Source: Flavobacterium pisciphilum (lineage in GTDB: Bacteria; Bacteroidota; Bacteroidia; Flavobacteriales; Flavobacteriaceae). From it: 64,000 bases of DNA. The notes beneath the pieces were generated by a model. That model saw only the letters and a program-made list of their open reading frames with translations, was not told the DNA's origin and searched no databases. The translations under genes were made by a program, and so were the position numbers. The stretch's first letter is position 1. Each line of letters opens with the position of its first letter. The stretch covers positions 1,860,001-1,924,000 of the forward strand of contig NZ_JAJJMO010000001.1 of assembly GCF_020905345.1 (NCBI RefSeq), in the 5' to 3' direction. Shown here in pieces: positions 13,559 to 22,319 of this stretch.

Positions 13559-14113
13559 ATAGCAATAAGAAGCAACAGAGGTTACCAACCTCGCGTAGAA
13601 AAAAAAGATGCACACAGAATAAACAACCTTATTCGTGTTCCTGAAGTACGCCTTGTAGGCGAAAACATTGAGCCAGGCGTTTATAAAATAGCCGAAGCTC
13701 TAAGATTAGCTGATCAATTTGAATTAGATCTAGTTGAGATTTCGCCAAACGCAGAGCCACCGGTTTGTAAAATCATGGATTACAAGAAATTTGTTTACGA
13801 ACAAAAGAAACGTGATAAAGTCCTGAAAGCAAAATCGACTCAAGTTGTAGTGAAAGAAATTCGCTTTGGTCCTCAGACTGATGAGCATGATTATGAGTTT
13901 AAGAGAAAGAACGCTGAAAAATTCCTTAAAGAGGGTGCTAAATTAAAAGCATTTGTATTCTTTAAAGGACGTTCTATCATCTATAAAGATCAAGGTCAAA
14001 TTTTACTATTGAGATTAGCTACTGATCTTGAAGAATATGGTAAAGTAGAAGCAATGCCTGTTCTTGAAGGAAAGAGAATGATTATGTTCATTGCTCCGAA
14101 GAAGAAGAAATAG
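13559..14113 (+). CDS. infC: Translation initiation factor IF-3, probable ATA start
   Basis: IF-3 binds the 30S subunit, keeps 50S away and checks the start codon. In this frame the protein reads from [15 protein letters not shown] (N-domain) through the linker to the C-domain ending FIAPKKKK, about 184 residues and typical in length. An ORF starting at the first ATG (13775) would lose the whole N-domain, so that cannot be right. Between the thrS stop and the AIRSNRG sequence the frame has no ATG, GTG or TTG; the codon in the expected place is ATA at 13559. A rare start codon is a known feature of infC in E. coli (AUU), where it supports autoregulation. The choice of ATA is inferred. Confidence 0.9.
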   Translation: MAIRSNRGYQPRVEKKDAHRINNLIRVPEVRLVGENIEPGVYKIAEALRLADQFELDLVEISPNAEPPVCKIMDYKKFVYEQKKRDKVLKAKSTQVVVKEIRFGPQTDEHDYEFKRKNAEKFLKEGAKLKAFVFFKGRSIIYKDQGQILLLRLATDLEEYGKVEAMPVLEGKRMIMFIAPKKKK

Positions 14114-14212
14114 TTTTCAGTCACAGAGTAGCAAGTCTCGGTTATGAACTTGAAGCTTAAAATTTGGAACAAAAAAATAAGTAAGTAAGAATAAATTAAA
14201 ACACTAGGAAAA

Positions 14213-14410
14213 ATGCCTAAAATGAAAACAAAATCTAGCGCCAAGAAACGTTTCAAAGTTACTGGTTCTGGAAAGATTAAAAGAAAGCATGCTTTTAAAA
14301 GTCACATCTTGACTAAAAAATCTAAAAAACGTAAATTAGCTTTGACACACTCAGCGTTAGTTCACTCAACAGATATGAAAAGCATCAAACAACAATTAAG
14401 AATTATCTAA
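14213..14410 (+). CDS. rpmI: 50S ribosomal protein bL35
   Basis: Small, very basic 65-residue protein starting [20 protein letters not shown], the bL35 signature. It lies between infC and rplT as in most bacteria, with gaps of 99 and 100 bp that could hold leader structures. I could not define an L20-type leader in either gap. Confidence 0.97.
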   Translation: MPKMKTKSSAKKRFKVTGSGKIKRKHAFKSHILTKKSKKRKLALTHSALVHSTDMKSIKQQLRII

Positions 14411-14510
14411 TAATTCTTTAGGTTAAAACATTTAAAAATAACCTTGGAGTTTGGCCAATAAGTTCCCTTGATTAAATTCGGGACGCCAGCTACAAAAACA
14501 CATAAAAATT

Positions 14511-14855
14511 ATGCCAAGATCAGTAAATTCAGTTGCTAAAAGAGCAAGAAGAAAAAAGATAATGAAGCAAGCCAAAGGTTTCTTTGGTAGACGTAAAAAC
14601 GTTTGGACAGTTGCTAAAAATGCGGTAGAGAAAGCAATGTGCTACGCTTACCGTGATAGAAAAGTGAATAAAAGAAATTTCCGTGCATTATGGATTCAAC
14701 GTATCAACGCTGGAGCTAGATTGGAAGGAATGTCTTATTCTCAATTCATGGGGAAAGTAAAAGCTAACGGAATCGAATTGAACCGTAAAGTTCTTGCAGA
14801 TTTAGCTATGAATCACCCTGAAGCTTTCAAAGCAGTACTTAATAAAGTAAAATAA
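14511..14855 (+). CDS. rplT: 50S ribosomal protein bL20
   Basis: 114 residues starting [19 protein letters not shown], with the RNA-binding N-terminal extension and the [12 protein letters not shown] segment typical of bL20. It assembles early on 23S rRNA and, in other bacteria, represses its own operon. It is the last gene of the infC operon, followed by a strong terminator. Confidence 0.97.
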   Translation: MPRSVNSVAKRARRKKIMKQAKGFFGRRKNVWTVAKNAVEKAMCYAYRDRKVNKRNFRALWIQRINAGARLEGMSYSQFMGKVKANGIELNRKVLADLAMNHPEAFKAVLNKVK

Positions 14856-14893
14856 ACGTTTTATAAACTCAATTTATATTACTTACTTATATA

Positions 14894-14921
14894 AAAACCC
14901 AATCTTTCGATTGGGTTTTTT
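14894..14921. terminator. Terminator after rplT (bidirectional)
   Basis: Stem AAAACCCAATC / GATTGGGTTTT around a 4-base loop followed by T. Its A-rich left arm can also end the minus-strand gene that stops at 14961. Confidence 0.88.
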
Positions 14922-14960
14922 GTTTTAAATATGTGAACAGAAAAACTTCTTCTATCCTAA

Positions 14961-15995
14961 CTATTTATCCTTAGCAATTTTGGCAACAAAAGAAGAGATT
15001 TCTTTTGTACCTGTATCTTCTTTAACCACATAAATCCCTAATACATTATTTTTGTATACCGTATTAGCACTTGTTACGCTTGAACCTGGGAACTCTATAT
15101 CGATCCAATTCGCTTCTCCAAATGTCCCATCTGAATTTCGACTAACAGAAACAAATGACGCACCATTTCCATCTCCTTTCAAAGTTATCCAATCGGCAGG
15201 CATATTATATCCATTATCTTTGGAAACTGTAATTCCTTCAAAATGCGTAATTATTGACAAAGCTGTTTCATTTTTATAACTAAATGATTTTAAATTACTG
15301 ATACTTTTATTTTTAGCATTATAATCTACAAGAAAAGCTTGGCTTATCTTACCTAATTTAAGACTTGAATAACCTCCTGCTAATGTATAACTATCTCCTC
15401 CATTATGCCAGATACCATACAAAGTATTGGTTACTGAATCTGGTAACTTAAAATCTGTATACTCTTTGGTTGCAATATTATATAAAAATGCATATCCATT
15501 TTTGTCATTCTCTATATCATAATTTCCAACCGCAATTCCTCCCATAATACTATGAACAAAAACATTATTTGTATTTCCATTATTAGGCGATACTCGTATC
15601 CAGGTTCCTGAACCATCTAAAGGACCTTCGTAATAAAATCCAAGATTTCCACTTGGCAATCCTCCTGTACTTGACGATATTTTATATGAACCAACAATTT
15701 GTATGGCTCCATTTGGCCCATTATTAGGCCCATAACATGAAGTATTAGTAACAACCTCTGATGCTGTACTCGGGAAATTGACAACATGCCATTTTCCGCT
15801 ACTACCATTTCCAATTAACTTTCCTTCATAAACTAATCCTTGAACAATATTGTTTTGCCCAAGTAAACTAGCTGTGATGTATACATTCTCGGAATCTGAA
15901 ACTTCTCTAATTCCTTGTATAGTAGTTTGACCTGCTGGATTATTAAAATCCATATAACTGACTGTATTAACTTCGAGATTTAAATTCTGTGACAT
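14961..15995 (-). CDS. Unknown protein, probable beta-propeller-like, partner of the sulfatase
   Basis: 344 residues with no signal peptide and no membrane helix. It is rich in Gly, Asn, Ser and aromatic residues, with recurring short strands ending in Gly-Tyr/Phe-Tyr (NLGFYYEG, NGYAFLYN, AFLVDYNA), which suggests a repetitive beta fold such as a propeller. I do not recognise the family. It lies 59 bp downstream of the sulfatase gene on the same strand and is very probably cotranscribed with it. Having two signal-less proteins together suggests a cytoplasmic pair, or export by a route that is not visible. No catalytic motif was seen. Confidence 0.7.
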   Translation of the reverse strand: MSQNLNLEVNTVSYMDFNNPAGQTTIQGIREVSDSENVYITASLLGQNNIVQGLVYEGKLIGNGSSGKWHVVNFPSTASEVVTNTSCYGPNNGPNGAIQIVGSYKISSSTGGLPSGNLGFYYEGPLDGSGTWIRVSPNNGNTNNVFVHSIMGGIAVGNYDIENDKNGYAFLYNIATKEYTDFKLPDSVTNTLYGIWHNGGDSYTLAGGYSSLKLGKISQAFLVDYNAKNKSISNLKSFSYKNETALSIITHFEGITVSKDNGYNMPADWITLKGDGNGASFVSVSRNSDGTFGEANWIDIEFPGSSVTSANTVYKNNVLGIYVVKEDTGTKEISSFVAKIAKDK

Positions 15996-16054
15996 AATGT
16001 GTAGGTTTATAATATTAGAATTTGTGCTTTATGATTTACTCTTTTAAAATTTGC

Positions 16055-17590
16055 TTAGTTAAACTTTATAGTACTAAAAACATCTGTTGGTGTATTTACC
16101 CATAGTTTTTCGACTTCTAATTGATGCAATTGTTCTTCTAAATCCCTTCTAATCTCATTATATGCTGGATCGTAAGCTAGATTAGTGATTTCTAATGGAT
16201 CATTCACCAAATCATACAATTCGTATTGTCTGAAATAAGCAGTAGATGCATCGAAATAGTAATCATATTTCCACTTTTCAGTTCTAATACAACGAATACG
16301 ATTGGCTGCTCTTACAATTGTCCAATTACTATTAGAACCTGCTTTTATATCATCATAAGTAAACAGTATACTATGCTGAACAGCTGTACCATTATCCATT
16401 ATAGGTAACAAACTAGTTCCTGCTAGTCCAATAGGTGGATTTGACACATTAGCAATATCTAAAAACGTAGGCATAATATCTACTAATGTCGCCAATGCCA
16501 TTGATTGTTTGATACTATGGTCTTTAAACAGAATAGGGTTTGAAATCACAAGCGGAACTCTTATCGCTTCTTCATATGCAACAAAAGTTTTTTGACGTAA
16601 TCCTCCATGGGCTAATCCCATTTCTCCATGATCTGATGTCAAGGTAACAATTGCTGAATCTGCCAGCTTCTTTCCATTTTCATCTTCCTTATATAATTCT
16701 TTTATTAGATACCCAATTTCTGTATCAACATGACTCAACAAATGACCATAAAAATTAATATAGTTCAGCTTTTCTTCTGGTGTGGCTATTTCTCCTAAGC
16801 TTAAAGCCATATTAATTAAAATTTGTTCTTGTGCCATTGGTTTCTTATTCTCAAGTAAATTTTCATTAACTGTAGTTGGAAGCCCAATTTCTCTGCCCAA
16901 CCAACTATCTGGATGATATCCTGAAGTAGCTGCCGATTTAGGATATGCCAAAACATCATGCGGATTAACAAGTGAAAGGACTAAGCAATATGGTTTATAC
17001 TTACCAGCAGCTCTTTTTGCTTTTACTTCTCTCAAATACTGTATCGCTTCTGCTGTATATCTAGCATCATGATTTGCATAACCTCCACCAAAATTAAGTG
17101 GATTCACATCTTCACCGGCATCAGGAGCAATCCAGCCCATTGCGCCAAATAATGAGATATCGGCTGCTGTTAAACTTTCATAATTTGTCTTAGTACCATT
17201 TGGAGCGACTCCTTTGCTCATATGCCATTTCCCTCTGTATTGCACATCATATCCATCTGCCCAAAGTACATTCATAATATTTGGCAAAGTAGTATTCAAT
17301 GTTGGCTCTTGTGGAGATAAAAGCCCACCCTCCGTTAGCGTTTGACTTACTCCATGTTTTGCGGGATAAGTCCCTGTAAATAATGTTGCCCTACTTGGAG
17401 AACACATACATGTATTACAAAATGCTCTATCAAAGCTAAATCCATTTTCTTTTAGAAACGTAAGGGTTGGGAGATTTTTCTCTTCCCAGCCTGGTGGAAA
17501 ATGTTGGGTTGCACGTTGTTCATCTGTAATGATAAGGATGATGTCTGGCTGTCTGCCAATTTTTTGGTTAAGTTTTTCTTTTAAGTCCAT
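16055..17590 (-). CDS. Sulfatase (alkaline-phosphatase superfamily), Cys type
   Basis: 511 residues. The N-terminal domain has the metal-binding IIITDEQR and the sulfatase signature CSPSRATLFTGTYPAKHG, whose Cys is converted to formylglycine by a maturase in characterised family members. LTSDHGEMGLAHG supplies further metal ligands and active-site residues. The C-terminal part holds the usual small alpha/beta domain with WKYDYYFD and ELYDLVNDPLEITNLA. The substrate cannot be read from the sequence; choline or aryl sulfates and glycan sulfates are all possible. Unusually for flavobacterial sulfatases, it has no signal peptide: the first ATG is directly followed by DLKEKLNQKIGRQPDI. Confidence 0.88.
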   Translation of the reverse strand: MDLKEKLNQKIGRQPDIILIITDEQRATQHFPPGWEEKNLPTLTFLKENGFSFDRAFCNTCMCSPSRATLFTGTYPAKHGVSQTLTEGGLLSPQEPTLNTTLPNIMNVLWADGYDVQYRGKWHMSKGVAPNGTKTNYESLTAADISLFGAMGWIAPDAGEDVNPLNFGGGYANHDARYTAEAIQYLREVKAKRAAGKYKPYCLVLSLVNPHDVLAYPKSAATSGYHPDSWLGREIGLPTTVNENLLENKKPMAQEQILINMALSLGEIATPEEKLNYINFYGHLLSHVDTEIGYLIKELYKEDENGKKLADSAIVTLTSDHGEMGLAHGGLRQKTFVAYEEAIRVPLVISNPILFKDHSIKQSMALATLVDIMPTFLDIANVSNPPIGLAGTSLLPIMDNGTAVQHSILFTYDDIKAGSNSNWTIVRAANRIRCIRTEKWKYDYYFDASTAYFRQYELYDLVNDPLEITNLAYDPAYNEIRRDLEEQLHQLEVEKLWVNTPTDVFSTIKFN

Positions 17591-17936
17591 TGCTTCTTGT
17601 TTAAATTATTAAATAATAAAATGCAATTACCTATGTGCCTGTATCAGCACATATCTATTTATCAATTTGGGATGATCTAAAAAATAGTGGTTTTGGAACT
17701 TTCTTAAAATTTAAGTAGATGTAGTTATATTATTGTGGTATTCATTTAGAAACTAAGTCAATTTAAAAAACTAATAGATGAGCAAATAAAACAATCATCT
17801 AATTGACTTTTTAAATCAATTTATTGGATGTAATTAAGAATAAAGTAACGATAATAAAGCAAACCCACACAACGTATAAACACCTGTTTTACAAATAAGT
17901 ACATCTTTTAATATTCAACAATCATAATTTATTTAC
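17591..17936. other. Non-coding region upstream of the sulfatase operon
   Basis: About 345 bp with no gene. It contains ATGTGC-N8-GCACAT near 17635-17655 and a long hairpin at 17755-17809 (AAGTCAAT / ATTGACTT enclosing TAGATGA / TCATCTA, with an asymmetric bulge). No TAnnTTTG promoter for the sulfatase was evident. Confidence 0.5.
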
Positions 17937-17940
17937 ACAA

Positions 17941-17968
17941 AAAAACCAATCGTTCGATTGGTTTTTTT
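17941..17968 (-). terminator. Terminator of the gene at 17998-18903
   Basis: AAAAACCAATCG and CGATTGG-TTTTT form a short-loop hairpin flanked by A and T runs, just beyond the stop of the minus-strand gene. Confidence 0.82.
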
Positions 17969-17997
17969 ATTAGATCATTATTTAAATAGACTTATAC

Positions 17998-18903
17998 TTA
18001 ATTCTCATTCTTTTTTAAAATATGCTTGTCAATAATATACTGTGTTATAGGCTTTAGTGTTTTTTCTGTTTCTGGATGTAAGCCTGGCGCTGTAAAACAT
18101 TCATAAGTACCATCAAAAGATTTACCATACCAAACACAAGGTTTACCCATTTTGAAAAAACTTGTAGTATCACAAACTTTAATCTTTTTGAAATTAGAAA
18201 TTAGCCCTTTCTCCTTTTTAACTACAATAGGCCCCAATAATGACATAGCATTTGAAACCTTCTCACAAGGTACTTCTTCATAATGGTCCTTATTCCAAAC
18301 CATACAATCGCTCTTATCGTAAAAATTCCAAACAATTAAACCCATCATCAGAACAAATAAACAAAAAGCCGAAACTAAATAAACAATCTTAGTCTTAGGT
18401 TTACCTCTAACTGTATCATTAGTTGAATTCACAACAAAAGATCGTGGTTGCAGCTTTTCAACAACATCAACCAATGATTCTTCATCTATCATGTCTTGAC
18501 TAGGTCCTTCCGGGATAATATTAGTTTCCTTAATGGCTAACTCATTTCTTAAAAATTTGTTATACGGCCTCTTCTCAAAGTTGACTAAAATTGCTGCCAA
18601 CTCAATTCTTCCACTATTATCAGAATCTTTCTCTCCAATCAAAAAAGAAATAATAGGTCGAAACTTAGCAATTTCAAATTTCTCAATAGCTCTTCTTAAA
18701 TCCTCTCCCTCTTTAACATTTAAAAATACTCTAAGTGTATTTTCATCATTTACAGATAATGAATTATCAAAAAGAATCAAGCATAAATTACGCAATTGTG
18801 CTGGTGAAGGATTTAACAAAATACCTGTAGGTTCCTCCAATTTATAAGATTGGTATTTTGATTTTACAGCACTTTTATATCCTTCAAAAGTAATTTTACT
18901 CAT
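17998..18903 (-). CDS. Unknown single-pass membrane protein
   Basis: 301 residues (303 if the ATG two codons upstream is used). The N-terminal ~170 residues are soluble and helical with no recognised domain. A membrane helix follows at about 172-193 (IVYLVSAFCLFVLMMGLIVW), preceded by basic residues, and then a ~105-residue domain with six Cys (for example DCMVW, VPCEK, VCDTT, PCVWYG, YECF). Topology is probably N-in, with an exported Cys-rich C-terminus. Function unknown. Its promoter region carries a site like the one beside the gene at 21973, so it may belong to the regulon of the NarL-type regulator at 21213. Confidence 0.7.
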   Translation of the reverse strand: MSKITFEGYKSAVKSKYQSYKLEEPTGILLNPSPAQLRNLCLILFDNSLSVNDENTLRVFLNVKEGEDLRRAIEKFEIAKFRPIISFLIGEKDSDNSGRIELAAILVNFEKRPYNKFLRNELAIKETNIIPEGPSQDMIDEESLVDVVEKLQPRSFVVNSTNDTVRGKPKTKIVYLVSAFCLFVLMMGLIVWNFYDKSDCMVWNKDHYEEVPCEKVSNAMSLLGPIVVKKEKGLISNFKKIKVCDTTSFFKMGKPCVWYGKSFDGTYECFTAPGLHPETEKTLKPITQYIIDKHILKKNEN

Positions 18904-18909
18904 AAGCAT

Positions 18910-19259
18910 TTATCGGAATTATTAAACATTTTAAAGCACTCAACAGAATTACCAGCATTACTGGAATTCCACCTCAATGCCCCGCCAAAACTGACATTTC
19001 TTTGCCTCAGAATTAGTTACCGGTTTAATCTGCAGGTTAAAACAAATGTACAAAACTACTTCTTTAAAAAAGTGCGTGAATCCGTAAGACCGAGTTTATC
19101 CGGGAAGTATAAATAAAATCATACTGCTCTGTGCACTTCACTTCCCAAGAAAAAAATCTAACAAAGCAATCCACAAAATGTGGCTTGCAAATCAGCTAAA
19201 AAAATTTCGATTTCAAATCGAACAAGCTGGTCTATGTCTAAAATTTAAACCTAAAGAAG
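18910..19259. other. Non-coding divergent region between 17998-gene and the small lipoprotein
   Basis: 350 bp. It contains a minus-strand -7 element (TACATTTG, 19050-19043) with an upstream regulator-like site (19070-19089), a GAATTACCAG / CTGGAATTC hairpin (18946-18969), and an 8-bp inverted repeat TTCGATTT / AAATCGAA at 19206-19222 in the leader of the lipoprotein gene. No plus-strand promoter was clear. Confidence 0.55.
19043..19089 (-). promoter_or_regulatory. Candidate activator-dependent promoter of the 17998-18903 gene
   Basis: Minus strand: site TCTTACGGATTCACGCACTT (19089-19070) is centred 29.5 bp upstream of the T that starts TACATTTG (19050-19043). No TTG is found at the normal -33 place. 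The first half of the site is identical over ten bases (CTTACGGATT) to the palindrome at 21907-21926, which has the same 29.5-bp geometry. Confidence 0.5.
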
Positions 19260-19436
19260 ATGAAAAGAATTTTTATAGTAGCGTGTTTTATAGCAGCCAA
19301 TTTGGCTTTCGTATCTTGTACAAATGATGATATCGAAGATACAATAAGTAAAAACAAAGTATCCGCAACCGATACTACTCCAGGCGATTCTGGAGGTGGT
19401 TCTAATGGTCAAACACCAATTCCTCCACCAAAATAA
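19260..19436 (+). CDS. Small lipoprotein with Gly/Pro-rich tail
   Basis: 58 residues with a clear lipoprotein signal peptide: MKRIFIVACFIAANLAFVSC, lipobox AFVSC, mature Cys at 20. The mature part is short and acidic (TNDDIED), then KNKVSATDTTPGDSGGGSNG and a PIPPPK end. Such tiny proteins with a Pro-rich tail occur in flavobacteria; I know of no assigned function. It sits 53 bp before the TPR sensor kinase in the same direction, so it may be cotranscribed and could serve as a ligand or surface signal for that kinase. That role is only a hypothesis. Confidence 0.72.
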   Translation: MKRIFIVACFIAANLAFVSCTNDDIEDTISKNKVSATDTTPGDSGGGSNGQTPIPPPK

Positions 19437-19489
19437 TTCAATTACAAATCAACTAGAATATTGTAATTAATTTTCAGTATTTTCGGGAA

Positions 19490-21202
19490 ATGAAACTTCA
19501 AAAAGTCCATTTCCCGATTTTTATTTTAGTCTTGATTCTAACAATCTCTTCTTGCAAAAAAGAATCTGATCTAATTGAGCCAAAAAAAAATAACACTGCA
19601 TACAGCAATTATTTATCCATAGCTGACAAACATTTTGAAAATCAAATATATGACAGTGCATTTTATTATTACAACAAATCTAAACTGGCTTGTAATGCAA
19701 ATGAAAATGAGAAAATAATCTACTCATTATTAAAAATGACCGTTATTCAGCAAATACAAGGTGACTATTTTGGTAGTGAAACTAGCGTAACGGAAGCCAT
19801 CCCTTTTTTTACAAAAACAACAAATCATTATTACAAATGTGCTGTCTACAACAATCTAGGGATAAATTATGAAAGATTAAATGAATATGATGATGCTATT
19901 TACAATTACAATCAAGCCATTAAATTTGCTGAAGTAGAATTGCAAAAAGATATATTAAATAATAATATCGCTGTCGTTTACCAAGGAAAAAACAATCATA
20001 AAGAAGCTGAGAATATACTCTCCAATCTAAGTAAAAAGAAAAACATCTTAGATAATCCTGAAAATCATGCACGAATACTGGATAATTTAGGTTATTCTTA
20101 TTTCAAAACTGGTAACCCAAAAGCACTAGAATGCATAAACAAATCAATAGAAATAAGAAAGAAGTTAAATGATGACTTCGGATTAACCACAAGTTATTTA
20201 CATCTTGCTGAATTATATGCGGACTTAAATAATAATCTCGCAAATAAATATGCAAATTTAGCCTATCAAAAAGCAACCAAAGTCAATAATATTGATGACC
20301 GACTACATTCATTACAACTATTAATAAAAAAATCTGATGGTGAAAAATTAAAAAAAACAACTCTCCTTTATTTAAAAATAAACGATAGTATTATTAAAGC
20401 CAGACAGAAAGCTAAAAATCAATTTGCAAAAATAAAATACGATTCTAAACTGGATCGTGAAGAAAATTTAAAACTGAAAACACAAAAAGCAGAGAATGCA
20501 TTGCAATTGGAAAAGGTTAAAAACAGAAACTTAACCTTATATATTATAATTGGACTGGTTTTAGGATCTATTTACTTTCTTTATTACTATTTAACAACAA
20601 AAGGGAGACGAGAAAAAACCGCAGCAATATATGAGTCTGAAACTAGAATTTCTAAAAAACTACATGATGAACTTGCCAATGATGTATATCACACCATTGT
20701 TTTAGCAGAGACTAAAGATCTATCCACATCTGAAAACAAAGAAATTCTCCTTTCAAATTTAGATACTATATACACTGGAACCAGAAACATTTCAAGACAG
20801 AACAGTACTATCGATACTGGAGAAAACTTCGAAAATGAATTAAAAGAAATACTATCTAGTTATAATGGCGATAAAACTAACGTAATTATAAAAAATAATA
20901 ATGACATTAATTGGTCAAAAATTCAATCTGAAAAGAAAATTGCAATTTACCGTGTCTTACAAGAATTACTTGTCAATATGAAAAAACACAGCCAATGTAC
21001 TTTTGTTGTTATTGGTTTTGACGAAAATGAGAAACAAATACAAATACAATATTCTGACAATGGAATTGGTTTTAGTAAGAAAATGAATTTAAAAAATGGT
21101 CTCAAAAATGTGGAAAACCGTATTCACAACATAAAAGGAACTATTACTTTTGAGTCAGAGCCTAATAAAGGATTAAAAGTAAAAATTTCATTTCCAAAAT
21201 AA
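19490..21202 (+). CDS. TPR-containing sensor histidine kinase (HisKA_3-like)
   Basis: 570 residues. An N-terminal signal with a lipobox-like ISSC (Cys about 22) leads into a periplasmic region of tetratricopeptide repeats (about 40-290, for example AVYNNLGINYERLNEYDDAIYNYNQ). A coiled segment and one membrane helix (about 351-370) follow. The cytoplasmic kinase has the phospho-acceptor His in KKLHDELANDVY (about residue 390), an N box in RVLQELLVNMKKHS and a G box in YSDNGIGF. The type pairs with NarL/LuxR regulators, and one starts 10 bp downstream. A lipobox on a protein that also has a later membrane helix is odd; the first segment may simply be a cleaved or uncleaved signal. Confidence 0.88.
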   Translation: MKLQKVHFPIFILVLILTISSCKKESDLIEPKKNNTAYSNYLSIADKHFENQIYDSAFYYYNKSKLACNANENEKIIYSLLKMTVIQQIQGDYFGSETSVTEAIPFFTKTTNHYYKCAVYNNLGINYERLNEYDDAIYNYNQAIKFAEVELQKDILNNNIAVVYQGKNNHKEAENILSNLSKKKNILDNPENHARILDNLGYSYFKTGNPKALECINKSIEIRKKLNDDFGLTTSYLHLAELYADLNNNLANKYANLAYQKATKVNNIDDRLHSLQLLIKKSDGEKLKKTTLLYLKINDSIIKARQKAKNQFAKIKYDSKLDREENLKLKTQKAENALQLEKVKNRNLTLYIIIGLVLGSIYFLYYYLTTKGRREKTAAIYESETRISKKLHDELANDVYHTIVLAETKDLSTSENKEILLSNLDTIYTGTRNISRQNSTIDTGENFENELKEILSSYNGDKTNVIIKNNNDINWSKIQSEKKIAIYRVLQELLVNMKKHSQCTFVVIGFDENEKQIQIQYSDNGIGFSKKMNLKNGLKNVENRIHNIKGTITFESEPNKGLKVKISFPK

Positions 21203-21212
21203 TTCAAGTAAT

Positions 21213-21881
21213 ATGTTTACAAAAGTTTTAATAGCAGAAGATATAGATTTTAATGATATAGCAGTTGTACAAGTCCTTCGAGAACTAAGTGTACCCGAAA
21301 TAGATTATGCTAAATATTGTGATGATGCCTTACTTAAAATGAAAAAAGCTCACTTTGATAATAATCCTTATCAATTATTAATTACTGATTTGTCTTTTAA
21401 ACCAGACCACAGAGTAAATAACTTAAAATCTGGCGAAGAACTTATCGCTGCTGTAAAAGAATTATTTCCAGAAATAAAAATAATTGCATTTTCTATTGAA
21501 GATAAATCCTACCGTATAAAATCTTTGTTTGACAAATTTAATATCAATGGCTTTGTAATGAAAGGACGCAATAGCATTTCTGAATTAAAAAAAGCCGTAC
21601 AAAATGCTTTTAATTCTGACGAAAAATACCTTTCACAGGAATTAAACTATATTCTACGTGACAAAACTGCAAATGAAATAGACAATTATGACATTCAACT
21701 TATCAAATATCTGTCTATAGGTATATCTCAGGAAAATATGGAGAGTAAGTTTAAAGAAATGGGAATCACTCCTAACAGCAAAAGCACAATCGAAAAACGC
21801 CTTAACAAGCTTAAGATTTACTTCAAAGCCAATAATCCAACTCATCTTGTAGCAATTGCTAAAGACTTAGGTTTAGTATAA
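21213..21881 (+). CDS. NarL/LuxR-type response regulator
   Basis: 222 residues. The receiver domain has the acidic pair AEDID near the N-terminus and the phospho-accepting Asp in LLITDLSF (about residue 60). IIAFSIED and FVMKGR supply the usual Ser/Thr and Lys positions. The C-terminal ~65 residues form a divergent LuxR-type helix-turn-helix (IQLIKYLSIGISQENMESKF ... STIEKRLNKLK). It lies 10 bp after the TPR kinase, which is its probable partner. Two sites with CTTACGGATT flank this locus at conserved distance from -7 elements and are candidates for its binding sites. Confidence 0.88.
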   Translation: MFTKVLIAEDIDFNDIAVVQVLRELSVPEIDYAKYCDDALLKMKKAHFDNNPYQLLITDLSFKPDHRVNNLKSGEELIAAVKELFPEIKIIAFSIEDKSYRIKSLFDKFNINGFVMKGRNSISELKKAVQNAFNSDEKYLSQELNYILRDKTANEIDNYDIQLIKYLSIGISQENMESKFKEMGITPNSKSTIEKRLNKLKIYFKANNPTHLVAIAKDLGLV

Positions 21882-21906
21882 CCCCTTTTAAATAGTATGT
21901 TTTACG

Positions 21907-21953
21907 CCTTACGGATTTCCGTAAGGATACTTTATTGCATAGTTATAAGTTTG
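21907..21953 (+). promoter_or_regulatory. Palindromic operator plus -7 element before the 21973 gene
   Basis: CCTTACGGA-TT-TCCGTAAGG (21907-21926) is a perfect inverted repeat centred 29.5 bp upstream of TAAGTTTG (21946-21953). The predicted start is about five bases later, putting the centre near -41, and no TTG occurs at -33. This is the geometry of an activator site. Confidence 0.6.
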
Positions 21954-21972
21954 ACAAACCAAATCTTATCGC

Positions 21973-22215
21973 ATGAAAAGTAATTATTTTATACTATTAT
22001 TAAAAAAATACTTCGCAAAGGGCATCTCTCCAAAAAACAAAATTGTACTTAAAACAATAATACTTTGTTTCCTTCTCTCTTATGGAATAACTATGTTAGG
22101 TACTATATCAGGATGTATTGAACTAGACTGGAAATTACTGTTTATTCCAGCAATAACAATTTTTCAAATTGTATTACTAATTCTTGCTGTTAAAGATAGA
22201 TACAAAAAAGCATAA
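21973..22215 (+). CDS. Small membrane protein, two TM helices
   Basis: 80 residues: basic N-terminus, helix at about 25-47 (IVLKTIILCFLLSYGITMLG), short loop with a Cys and acidic residues, helix at about 53-72 (LLFIPAITIFQIVLLILAV), then a basic tail DRYKKA. No family recognised. Its promoter has a perfect palindrome at activator position just after the regulator gene at 21213, so it may be a target of that system. Confidence 0.6.
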   Translation: MKSNYFILLLKKYFAKGISPKNKIVLKTIILCFLLSYGITMLGTISGCIELDWKLLFIPAITIFQIVLLILAVKDRYKKA

Positions 22216-22319
22216 CCAGCTCAAACAGACTATCAGCATCCATAGAATTGTTTTAAAATACTTATTCAATCCTAGATTACTACCAAATATTTTTTCTCTA
22301 CTATAATATTATCAATAAA

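Noticed and set aside
13775..14113. infC starting at the first ATG (112 aa)
   Set aside because: This would remove the complete N-domain, which is clearly encoded upstream in the same frame.
17635..17655. ATGTGC-N8-GCACAT inverted repeat as a sulfatase operator
   Set aside because: No promoter element could be placed relative to it, and no regulator gene is adjacent; too short to support on its own.
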